Origin: AP-15 sp963781215
GTDB taxonomy: Bacteria; Pseudomonadota; Alphaproteobacteria; ATCC43930; CGMCC-115725
NCBI GenBank assembly: GCA_963781215.1
Contig: CAWAFE010000004.1
Span: 3,240 to 67,239, forward strand
Direction: 5' to 3'
Length of the DNA stretch: 64,000 bases
A program made the position numbers and the translations under genes. Position 1 is the stretch's first letter. Each line of letters opens with the position of its first letter. This document shows positions 57,194 to 64,000 of the stretch, piece after piece. Below the pieces are notes generated by a model that worked only from the letters and a program-made list of their open reading frames with translations, ran no database searches and had not been told where the DNA came from.

Positions 57194-57630
57194 CGGGTCT
57201 CTCCTTCTTGCAATCCCAATCGCGGAATTTCGATCGCCGGGCAGCGGTTCATCACGACCTTGAGGCCGCGCGCCTCGGCGCGGGCGGCCGCCGCGTCGTC
57301 GCGCACTCCGAGCTGCATCCACACGGTCTTGGCGCCCTTGGCGATCGCCTCGTCGACGACCGCGCCCGCCGCTTCCGTCCGACGGAAGACATCGACCATG
57401 TCGACCCGTTCCGGCACCTCGGCCAGCGAGGCGTAGCATTTCTCGCCGAGGATCGTCCCGCCGGCGGCATTGGGGTTGACCGGGATCGCGCGATAGCCGT
57501 GCCGTTGCAGATAGGCCATGACGCCATGGCTCGGCCGCTCAGGACGCGGGCTGGCGCCAACGACGGCGATGGTGTGCGCGTCGGTCAGAATCTCGCGCAG
57601 ATAGGCATCAGGATAATGCTCGTGGTCCAT
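57190..57630 (-). CDS. CoA-binding domain protein
   Basis: A 146-residue Rossmann-fold protein of the YccU-like CoA-binding family. The nucleotide motif AVVGASPRPERPSHGVM is near residue 22, with IPVNPNAAGGTILGEK, VDVFRRTEAAGAVVDEA and GLKVVMNRCPAIE. It overlaps the dehydrogenase start and begins 7 bases after the enoyl-CoA hydratase stop. Function likely regulatory or acyl-CoA related; not established. Confidence 0.9.
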   Translation of the reverse strand: MDHEHYPDAYLREILTDAHTIAVVGASPRPERPSHGVMAYLQRHGYRAIPVNPNAAGGTILGEKCYASLAEVPERVDMVDVFRRTEAAGAVVDEAIAKGAKTVWMQLGVRDDAAAARAEARGLKVVMNRCPAIEIPRLGLQEGETR

Positions 57631-57637
57631 GCCGGCC

Positions 57638-58447
57638 TCAGCGGTCCTGCCACACCGGCGGGCGCTTGGCGAGGAAGGCGTCGATGCCCTCGCCGGCGTC
57701 GTGGGCCAGCATGTTCGTCGTCATCACCTCGGCGGCATAGCGGTAGGCGGCGGCGAGGTCGAGCTCGGCCTGACGGTAGAACGCCTCCTTGCCGATCGCC
57801 ACGCTGAACGCCGATTTGCCGGCGATCTGCCGCGCCAAGGCGTCGACCGCGTCGTGCAGCCCCTCCCGCGGCACGACCCGGTTGACGAGCCCGAGGGCCC
57901 GGGCGCTTTCGGCGTCGACGAGCTCGCCCGTCAACAGCATCTCCATCGCCGCCTTGCGCCCGACCGCGCGCGACAGCGCCACCATCGGGGTCGAGCAGAA
58001 CAGCCCGATATTGACGCCGGGCGTCGCAAAACGTGCATCCTCGGCGGCGACCGCCAGATCGCAGGTCGCGACCAGCTGGCAGCCGGCTGCGGTCGCCACC
58101 CCGTGCACCTCGGCAATCACCGGCTTCGGTAGTCGCACGATCGTCAGCATCAGCTCGCTGCACTGGGCAAAGATATGCTCATAGGTCTCGCGCCGGGGGT
58201 CGCCGCGGATCTCGCGCAGATCGTGGCCGGCGCAAAAGGCTGGGCCGGCGCCGGCGATCACCACGACCCTGGCCTCGGCATCCTTCGCCGCGCGGCCGAG
58301 CGCCTCGATCAGCGCCGTCATCAGCGCCATCGAGAGCGCGTTGCGCGCCTCGGGCCGGTTCAGGGTCAGGCGCAGCACCCTGCCGTCGCTGGCCTCCAGC
58401 AAGAGCGGCCCGTTCTCCCCTATCCTCGGCATCGCCGTCATCGTCAC
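57638..58447 (-). CDS. Enoyl-CoA hydratase/isomerase family protein
   Basis: A 269-residue crotonase-fold protein. The oxyanion-hole and acyl-CoA motifs include LTLNRPEARNALSMAL, AGAGPAFCAGHDLREI near residue 66 and PKPVIAEVHGVATAAGCQLV near residue 107. The second catalytic-Glu position (VNIGLFCSTPMVALSR region) lacks the usual Glu, so activity as a plain hydratase is uncertain. First gene of the minus-strand unit with a CoA-binding protein and an alcohol dehydrogenase; divergent from the Rieske oxygenase. Confidence 0.88.
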   Translation of the reverse strand: MTMTAMPRIGENGPLLLEASDGRVLRLTLNRPEARNALSMALMTALIEALGRAAKDAEARVVVIAGAGPAFCAGHDLREIRGDPRRETYEHIFAQCSELMLTIVRLPKPVIAEVHGVATAAGCQLVATCDLAVAAEDARFATPGVNIGLFCSTPMVALSRAVGRKAAMEMLLTGELVDAESARALGLVNRVVPREGLHDAVDALARQIAGKSAFSVAIGKEAFYRQAELDLAAAYRYAAEVMTTNMLAHDAGEGIDAFLAKRPPVWQDR

Positions 58448-58528
58448 CTAGCCCTTGCTTGCCTGCGACGGAAACGCGAGTCTCACGCCGTCGTCGTCTC
58501 GGCGGCAACAGATTTTTTGGAGGCGGGG

Positions 58529-59563
58529 GTGGAGGAGGCTGCCGCGCCGCTGCGCGAGGCGTGGTACTACGCGGTTCCGGGCCGGCGGCTGAAGCGCGGC
58601 GCGATGCTGGCGAAAATCATGCTGGGCGAGCCGATCGTAATCGGCCGCGATGCGGCGGGTGCGCCGTTTGCGCTGCGCGACATCTGCCCGCATCGCGGCA
58701 TGCCGCTCAGCGCCGGCCATTTCGATGGCGGCGAGGTCGAATGCTGCTATCACGGCTGGCGCTTCGACACCGCTGGGCGGTGCACCCTGATCCCCTCGCT
58801 GGTGGCGGAGCAAAGGTTCGAGCCCGGCCGGGTCCGTCTCCGCGCCTATCCGACGTGTGAAGCGCAGGGCAATATCTGGGTGTTTTTCGGCGAGGACCCG
58901 GCTGCGGCCCCGGAGATCCCGCTTCTCGACGGGTTCGCGGATGCGGCCCCCGATCTCATCGAAACCGTCGCTTTCGCGGCCGCCATCGACCACGCCGTCG
59001 TCGGGCTGATGGACCCGGCGCACGGGCCCTTTGTCCACCGCGCCTGGTGGTGGCGCTCGCGCCGCTCGATCCAGGCCAAAGCCAAGGCCTTCGCCCCCTC
59101 TCCCTGGGGCTTTACGATGAGCCGCCACGCGCCGTCGGCGAATTCGCGCGCCTATCGGCTGCTGGGCGGCGCGCCCGAGACCGAGATCGCCTTCCGGCTG
59201 CCGAGCGTGCGCGTCGAGCAGATCCGCGCCGGCCGCCATCGGGTCTGCAACCTGACCGCGATCACCCCGATCGACGAGAACACAACCGAGATCAACCACT
59301 GCGTCTACTGGACATCGCCCTGGCTCGGCCTCTTGAAGCCGCTGTTGCGGCCCTATGTGCGCGCCTTCCTGCACCAGGATCGCGACATCATGGAGCGTCA
59401 GCAGCAGGGCTTGCGCTGGGCGCCGCCGCTGATGCTGATCGACGACGCCGACACCCAGGCGAAATGGTATTATCGGCTAAAGCGCGAATATCTCCGCGCC
59501 AAGGCCGAGGGCCGCCCGTTTGCCAACCCGATCAAGCCCCGCACCCTCCAATGGCGCAGCTGA
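58529..59563 (+). CDS. Rieske [2Fe-2S] aromatic-ring-hydroxylating oxygenase
   Basis: A 344-residue oxygenase alpha subunit. The Rieske cluster ligands are CPHRG near residue 54 and CCYHGWRF near residue 74. The C-terminal mononuclear iron site appears as VGLMDPAHGPFVHRAWWW near residue 157. GTG 58529 is preceded by a purine-rich stretch. It resembles vanillate-demethylase/phthalate-type oxygenases. Its reductase partner is not in the window. Substrate unknown. Confidence 0.87.
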   Translation: MEEAAAPLREAWYYAVPGRRLKRGAMLAKIMLGEPIVIGRDAAGAPFALRDICPHRGMPLSAGHFDGGEVECCYHGWRFDTAGRCTLIPSLVAEQRFEPGRVRLRAYPTCEAQGNIWVFFGEDPAAAPEIPLLDGFADAAPDLIETVAFAAAIDHAVVGLMDPAHGPFVHRAWWWRSRRSIQAKAKAFAPSPWGFTMSRHAPSANSRAYRLLGGAPETEIAFRLPSVRVEQIRAGRHRVCNLTAITPIDENTTEINHCVYWTSPWLGLLKPLLRPYVRAFLHQDRDIMERQQQGLRWAPPLMLIDDADTQAKWYYRLKREYLRAKAEGRPFANPIKPRTLQWRS

Positions 59564-59683
59564 ACAGAGATGACGCAAACGCCGATTTCGTTGATCGGCG
59601 AAGACGCGCGGCAAAATTTGCCATAATCACATCGTATGTGTAGATCGCCGAGCGGGTTCGACGGGCCCGGGCGGTGGCTCTCG

Positions 59684-59771
59684 CTGTAGATTCCCTGCAG
59701 ATAACAGCGAAAACAGCGAGCCGACGCCGGGGCGGCGGCAAGGTCTGTTTCATCTGTAGATTTCTTGCAGA
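59684..59771 (+). repeat. Direct repeat pair upstream of the acyl-CoA synthetase gene
   Basis: CTGTAGATTCCCTGCAGA at 59684-59701 and CTGTAGATTTCTTGCAGA at 59754-59771 agree in 16 of 18 positions and are spaced exactly 70 bases apart. A third partial copy TGTAGAT is at 59639. All lie in the 262-base gap before the synthetase. They look like operator sites for a dimeric regulator or a small repeat family. Confidence 0.6.
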
Positions 59772-59825
59772 AGCAGGGCAGCCGGCCCTAACGTAAATAG
59801 GGCGGCGACGGTGCGGGAGGTGGCG

Positions 59826-61496
59826 ATGCGGGGGTTGATGTCGGAGCGGCCGCTCTTGGTGTCGGCGATCATCACCCATGCGGCGACCTATCACGGCGAC
59901 ACGGAAATCGTCTCGCGCACTGTCGAAGGCCCGATCCACCGCTACACCTATCGCGACGCCGAACGGCGTTCAAAACAGCTCGCCAACGCATTGCTGCGGC
60001 TTGGAATCGAGCCCGGCGACCGGGTCGGCACCTTGGCCTGGAACACCTTTCGCCATGTCGAGCTCTATTACGGCATTTCCGGTATCGGCGCGGTCTGTCA
60101 CACGATCAATCCGCGGCTCTTCGACGATCAGATCGTCTATATCGTCAACCATGCGGCCGACCGGCTCCTGTTCGTCGACGCGACCTTCCTGCCGCTGCTC
60201 GAGCGCCTCGCGCCCAAATTCCCGGCCGATTGCCGCATCGTGCCGATGACCGAGGAGGGCTACGAGCGGCTGATCGCCGTCGAAAGCGACGAATTCGCCT
60301 GGCCCGAATTTGACGAACGCACCGCGGCCTCGCTCTGCTACACCTCGGGAACCACCGACCGGCCCAAGGGCGCGCTCTACAGCCACCGCTCGACGATATT
60401 GCACGCGTTCGGCATCTCGCTGCCCGATGCGATCTCGATCTCGGCGCAGGACGTGGTCTGCCCGGTGGTGCCGCTGTTTCACGCCTGCGGCTGGGGCATC
60501 CCTTACGCGGCGCCGATGAACGGCGCGAAGCTGGTGTTGCCGGGCCCGCGCCTCGACGGGCAGAGCCTCTACGAGCTGTTCGAGGCCGAGGGCGTCACCT
60601 ACAGCCTCGGCGTGCCGACCGTGTGGCTCGGCTTCGAAGCCTATCTCTCCGCCTCGGGCATGCGCTGCTCGACCCTGCGGCGGCTGCTCTCCGGCGGCTC
60701 CGCCGTGCCGCCGGCGATGATCGAGGCCTTCGCCCGCCACGGCATCGACGTGCGCCAGGGCTGGGGCATGACCGAGATGAGCCCGCTCGGCACCACCGCC
60801 GCCCTGAAGGCGAAGCATCTCGGCCTCGACCCGGCGGCGCAGGTCGCGGTCAAGACCCGGCAGGGGCGGCCGGTCTTCAGCGTCGAGATGAAGATCGTCG
60901 ACGACATGGGCCGGGCGCAGCCGCACGACGGCAAGTCGATGGGCGAATTGCTGGTGCGCGGGCCCTGGATCGTCAGCGGCTATTTCGCGGACGAGGAGGC
61001 CACCGCCGCCGCGGTCGAGCCCGACGGCTGGTTTCATACCGGTGACATGGCGGTGATAGACCCCGAGGGCTATCTGCTGATCACCGACCGGCGCAAGGAC
61101 GTGATCAAGTCGGGCGGCGAATGGATCAGCTCGATCGATCTCGAAAACGCCGCAATCGCCCATGCCGAGGTCGCCGAGGCCGCGGTCATCGCGGTGCCCG
61201 ATCCGCACTGGGGCGAGCGGCCGTTGCTGATCGTCGTGCCAAAGCCCGGCTGCCGGCCCCAGCGCGACGAGCTGTTGACGCTCCTCGCCCGCCAGTTCCC
61301 GAAATGGATGCTGCCCGACGACGTCGTCTGCGTCGACGAATTGCCGCATACCGCGACCGGCAAGATCATGAAGACCCGCCTGCGCGAGATGTTCAGTGAT
61401 TACAGCCTGCCCAACAACGCCCCTCTCCCCGCACGCGGAGAGAGGGACGGATCCGCGTCGCCGCGTCGGGCGGGCGAAGCGGAAGCGAAAGCGTAA
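59826..61496 (+). CDS. Long-chain acyl-CoA synthetase (AMP-forming)
   Basis: A 556-residue AMP-binding enzyme that activates fatty acids as acyl-CoA. The adenylate motif YTSGTTDRPKGALYSH is near residue 173. Further motifs are GWGMTEMSPLGT near residue 316, DGWFHTGDMAVID and DRRKDVIKSGGEWIS near residues 423-437, with a catalytic Lys in TATGKIMKTRLR. ATG 59826 has GGGAGG before it. The expected end is about SDYSLP; the remaining 25 residues are encoded by a palindromic repeat (61421-61446) and are likely dispensable. The direct repeats upstream may control it. Confidence 0.92.
   Translation: MRGLMSERPLLVSAIITHAATYHGDTEIVSRTVEGPIHRYTYRDAERRSKQLANALLRLGIEPGDRVGTLAWNTFRHVELYYGISGIGAVCHTINPRLFDDQIVYIVNHAADRLLFVDATFLPLLERLAPKFPADCRIVPMTEEGYERLIAVESDEFAWPEFDERTAASLCYTSGTTDRPKGALYSHRSTILHAFGISLPDAISISAQDVVCPVVPLFHACGWGIPYAAPMNGAKLVLPGPRLDGQSLYELFEAEGVTYSLGVPTVWLGFEAYLSASGMRCSTLRRLLSGGSAVPPAMIEAFARHGIDVRQGWGMTEMSPLGTTAALKAKHLGLDPAAQVAVKTRQGRPVFSVEMKIVDDMGRAQPHDGKSMGELLVRGPWIVSGYFADEEATAAAVEPDGWFHTGDMAVIDPEGYLLITDRRKDVIKSGGEWISSIDLENAAIAHAEVAEAAVIAVPDPHWGERPLLIVVPKPGCRPQRDELLTLLARQFPKWMLPDDVVCVDELPHTATGKIMKTRLREMFSDYSLPNNAPLPARGERDGSASPRRAGEAEAKA
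61421..61446. repeat. Palindromic repeat at the 3' end of the acyl-CoA synthetase gene
   Basis: CCCTCTC at 61421-61427 pairs exactly with GAGAGGG at 61440-61446, with the loop CCCGCACGCGGA. It is like other GC-rich intergenic palindromes of alphaproteobacteria and is translated as part of the C-terminal extension (PLPARGERDG). Confidence 0.7.
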
Positions 61497-61614
61497 CCCG
61501 CCGCTTCCGACCGCGATGGCGGATATCGCTGGGAGGCTGGGCAAGAAATCCCGGATTGGCTGGCGCGGCGGCCATCTCGAAGGGCGCATCGCCCTTATCC
61601 AATCGCCGGTGGCC

Positions 61615-62478
61615 TCACTTCGGATCGGGCCAGCGCGAATCCTGGGCGAGGTAGTGGGTCGAACGGATCGCCGTCGCCAACTCGGCCGGGCTCGCCATCG
61701 GCGGCTTGGCACCGCCTTTCAGCCCGGCGAGCGCCGCGCGCACCGCGTGCACGCTCGCAGCGAGGATCTCCTGCGGATAGACGACGATCTTGATGCCGAG
61801 CCGCTCCAGCTCCGCGTCGCCGGGCATGAAGTGCTTTCCCGCCGGCGAAGTCACGGCGAGCGGCGGCTTGCCGTTGCAGGCGGCGACCGCGTCGCGCATC
61901 TCCATCTCCGATTGGGGCGAGTCCAAAAACAGGATATCGGCACCCTCGGCCACGAATGCCTTCAGCCGGGCCAATGCCTCGTCGAAGCCGCGCGAGGCGC
62001 GGGCGTCGGTGCGGGCCAGCAGCAGGATGCCCTCCTCACGGCAGGCCTCGGCGGCGGCGCGGCAACGCAGGATCGCGGCGTCGCGCTCGATCACCAATTT
62101 GGCGCCGCTGTGGCCGAGCGGGCGCGGCCAAGCCTTGTCCTCGATCAGCACCGCGGCGGCACCGCGGCGGGCGTAGGCTCCAATCGTCTTTTGCACGGCG
62201 AGCGCGTTACCGTAGCCGGTATCGCCGTCGGCCAACCACAGCACATTGGGTGCGGCGGCGATCACGGCCTCGACCGTATCGGCCATTTCCGGAAAGGTCA
62301 GCAAATCCATGTCGGGCATCGCCAGACGCATCGCGGCGATGCTGGAGCCGGAGACAAAGGCGGTTCGGAAGCCGGCCTCCTCGATCAGGCGCGCGCCCAT
62401 GCCGTCGCCGCAGCCGGGCATGATTTGGAGACCGGGCTCATCGAGGATCGCCTTCATCGCGGCGGCCTGGGGGCGCAT
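61615..62478 (-). CDS. Isocitrate lyase/PEP mutase superfamily protein (oxaloacetate decarboxylase-like)
   Basis: A 287-residue TIM-barrel protein. Family motifs are FVSGSSIAAMRLAMPDMDLL, LADGDTGYGNALAVQKTI with the catalytic Asp region near residue 84, and VLIEDKAWPRPLGHSGAKLV near residue 113. Where isocitrate and methylisocitrate lyases have a KRCGH Cys, this protein has RPLGH, so a lyase of that kind is unlikely; oxaloacetate decarboxylase or related activity fits better. ATG 62478 is chosen; upstream in-frame sequence overlaps the VOC gene. Forms a unit with it. Confidence 0.8.
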   Translation of the reverse strand: MRPQAAAMKAILDEPGLQIMPGCGDGMGARLIEEAGFRTAFVSGSSIAAMRLAMPDMDLLTFPEMADTVEAVIAAAPNVLWLADGDTGYGNALAVQKTIGAYARRGAAAVLIEDKAWPRPLGHSGAKLVIERDAAILRCRAAAEACREEGILLLARTDARASRGFDEALARLKAFVAEGADILFLDSPQSEMEMRDAVAACNGKPPLAVTSPAGKHFMPGDAELERLGIKIVVYPQEILAASVHAVRAALAGLKGGAKPPMASPAELATAIRSTHYLAQDSRWPDPK

Positions 62479-62510
62479 GGCGGTTCCTTTCTGAGGGATC
62501 GGGGAGCGTG

Positions 62511-62930
62511 TCAGCACTGCATCAGCTCGATGCTGACGCCGTCGGGCGCGGCGACATAGCATAGCGGGCTGCCGTTCACGCCCCGTTTCAGCTCAACCGG
62601 GAAGGTGACGCCCTTACCGCGCAACTCGCCGCAGAATGCTTCGAGATCGCCCTGGTACAAAAAGCCAAAATGATCGGTTCCCAAGGCGTCGTGGCTGGAG
62701 AAGTCGGCGAATGGCCGAATGGGCCGGGCGGCAGCGGGGGCCTCGCCCGGCCGTTGGCCGCGGATCAGGATCGTCATGCCGCCCAGATCGACAAAGATCT
62801 GCGGGGCACCGCGCGCCGTCGTATTCGCTGCGATCGTGGCCCCGAACATCTCGACATACCAGTTGGCAGAGGCTTGCGGATCCTTGCTGATGATGTGGAC
62901 GTGATCGAATTTGAACGCGGGGTTGCTCAT
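62511..62930 (-). CDS. VOC family protein
   Basis: A 139-residue vicinal-oxygen-chelate protein. FKFDHVHIISKDPQASANWYVEMFG opens the first repeat (partly quoted), with the His ligand near residue 10; TDHFGFLYQGDLEAF holds a second ligand, and DGVSIELMQC has the last Glu. Initiation is at ATG 62930 or 62933. It lies 32 bases upstream of the PEP mutase-like gene and divergent from the 2-hydroxyacid dehydrogenase. Confidence 0.88.
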   Translation of the reverse strand: MSNPAFKFDHVHIISKDPQASANWYVEMFGATIAANTTARGAPQIFVDLGGMTILIRGQRPGEAPAAARPIRPFADFSSHDALGTDHFGFLYQGDLEAFCGELRGKGVTFPVELKRGVNGSPLCYVAAPDGVSIELMQC

Positions 62931-62997
62931 CACTGCCTCTCGTCGGCTGCCGGCGGATTACGGGATGATACAGTATGGCATCGAATGGAGTGCGCCG

Positions 62998-63966
62998 ATG
63001 CTTCCCGCCAAAGACAAGATCGCGATCTGCTTCGCCCATGTCGCCTATCGGCTGCATGAACGGTTTTCCGCCCTCGATACCGGGATCGGCAGCTTCGCGG
63101 TCCGCAATCCCGAGGCCTTGGAGCAGCGCGTTGGCGAGGCCGATGTGCTGGTGATCTCGGGGCTATGGCAAAACAGCCTTCTCGATCGCGCGGATAAGCT
63201 GCGCTTCATCCAATCGATCGGCGCCGGCACCGACCAGTTCCCGCGCGACGAGCTGGCAAAGCGCGGCATCCGCCTCGCCAGCGCCCGCGGGGTCAACGCG
63301 CGCGCGGTCGCCGAGCACGCGATGGCCCTCATGCTCGCCTTGAGCCGCCGGCTTCCCGAGGCGCGCGACAACCAGGCAAGGCGGGTGTGGCGCGGCATGA
63401 TCGGCGATCTCACCCTGCGCGAGGACGAGCTCGGCGGCAAGACGCTGCTGGTCGTCGGTCTGGGCGATATCGGCGGCCGCCTCGCCCGGCTCGCCAAAGC
63501 CTTCGACATGCGGGTCATAGGCCTGCGGCGTAATCCGGCCGCCGGCCGGGGTGCCGCGGATGCGGTGCACAGCATGGCCGCGCTCAAATCGCTGTTGCCC
63601 GAGGCTGATTTTGTTGCTCTCACCTGTCCGCTCACCAAGGAGACCGAGAACCTCGTTGACGCCCCGGCGTTCGGCCGGATGAAGCCCTCCGCCCATCTCG
63701 TCAACGTCGCCCGCGGACGGATCGTCGACGAGGCGGCACTGGTCGAGGCGCTCGCCGCAAAGCGCATTGCCGGCGCCGGGATCGACGTGACGGCGGAAGA
63801 GCCGTTAGCGCCGGCTTCGCCGCTCTGGGGCATGGCGCAGGTGCTGATCACGCCCCATACCGCGGGCGAGACCCGCCGCTACGAAGACAATGTGCTCGAG
63901 ATCCTGCGCGACAATCTGGGTCGCTTGTGGCGCGGCGAACCGCAATTGCGCAACCAGGTGGTGTGA
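62998..63966 (+). CDS. D-2-hydroxyacid dehydrogenase
   Basis: A 322-residue NAD(P)-dependent dehydrogenase. The nucleotide motif VVGLGDIGGRLARLAKAF is near residue 152, and the catalytic residues are Arg in HLVNVARGRIVDE near 232, Glu in DVTAEEPL near 261 and His in LITPHTAGET near 281. ATG 62998 gives MLPAKDKIAICFAHV. It could reduce a 2-oxo acid such as hydroxypyruvate or glyoxylate; not resolved. The window ends 34 bases after its stop. Confidence 0.9.
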   Translation: MLPAKDKIAICFAHVAYRLHERFSALDTGIGSFAVRNPEALEQRVGEADVLVISGLWQNSLLDRADKLRFIQSIGAGTDQFPRDELAKRGIRLASARGVNARAVAEHAMALMLALSRRLPEARDNQARRVWRGMIGDLTLREDELGGKTLLVVGLGDIGGRLARLAKAFDMRVIGLRRNPAAGRGAADAVHSMAALKSLLPEADFVALTCPLTKETENLVDAPAFGRMKPSAHLVNVARGRIVDEAALVEALAAKRIAGAGIDVTAEEPLAPASPLWGMAQVLITPHTAGETRRYEDNVLEILRDNLGRLWRGEPQLRNQVV

Positions 63967-64000
63967 CTCTGGCGAACCCGTATCGGGTGCCGATCGCGCC

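Overview
The window is 64 kb of GC-rich DNA from an alphaproteobacterium, most likely a member of the Rhodospirillales or a close relative. This rests on gene order and families seen in the sequence: murA-DUF2948-hisG-hisD-UPF0262-maf-rng-yacG, DUF177-rpmF-plsX-fabH-ihfA-merR, a ubiquinol-cytochrome c chaperone gene, and a Caulobacter-type Tad pilus locus. There is no rRNA, CRISPR array or prophage. One tRNA, tRNA-Pro(GGG), is present. The assignment is inferred from reading protein motifs; no database search was run.

Layout. 1-6.3 kb: tightly overlapping housekeeping genes for peptidoglycan, histidine, Maf pyrophosphatase, RNase G and YacG. 6.3-7.9 kb: a foreign-looking patch with an AT-richer MT-A70 methyltransferase, the orphan tail of a PEP-CTERM protein and debris of an ABC substrate-binding protein gene. 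7.9-11.3 kb: an MFS transporter and a membrane H+-pyrophosphatase. 11.3-19.2 kb: bamE, the cytochrome bc1 chaperone, DUF177-rpmF-plsX-fabH-ihfA-merR, tRNA-Pro, a polysaccharide deacetylase, era and recO. 19.3-29 kb: accessory metabolism (NHL-repeat protein, DUF6197-like protein, a decayed YkoP-like gene, an OB-fold/thiolase pair, an oxidoreductase-SelD fusion, a VOC protein with an unknown partner, an AraC regulator and an acyl-CoA dehydrogenase-like flavoprotein). 29-38.6 kb: a fused indolepyruvate:ferredoxin oxidoreductase, a membrane glycosyltransferase/GT2/methyltransferase group and alaS.

38.8-48.5 kb: a Tad (Flp) pilus assembly locus with tadD on the plus strand and cpaA-B-C-D-E-F, tadB and tadC on the minus strand. 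No recognisable Flp pilin is visible; a 39-codon reading frame overlaps the cpaA start. 48.5-52.4 kb: a phytanoyl-CoA dioxygenase-like protein, an MFS transporter and a compact unknown minus-strand gene group. 52.5-56 kb: two broken adenylate-cyclase/TPR genes flanking an IS5-family element. 56.1-64 kb: fatty-acid and small-molecule catabolism (alcohol dehydrogenase, CoA-binding protein, enoyl-CoA hydratase, Rieske oxygenase, acyl-CoA synthetase, PEP mutase-like enzyme, VOC protein, 2-hydroxyacid dehydrogenase).

Two window-wide patterns stand out. Several otherwise intact genes (hppA, the deacetylase, the NHL gene, tadC, an MFS gene and probably an unknown gene at 51 kb) carry single extra bases that shift the frame, suggesting sequence error or recent decay. 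Palindromic GC-rich repeats sit inside the reading frames of rng and the acyl-CoA synthetase.
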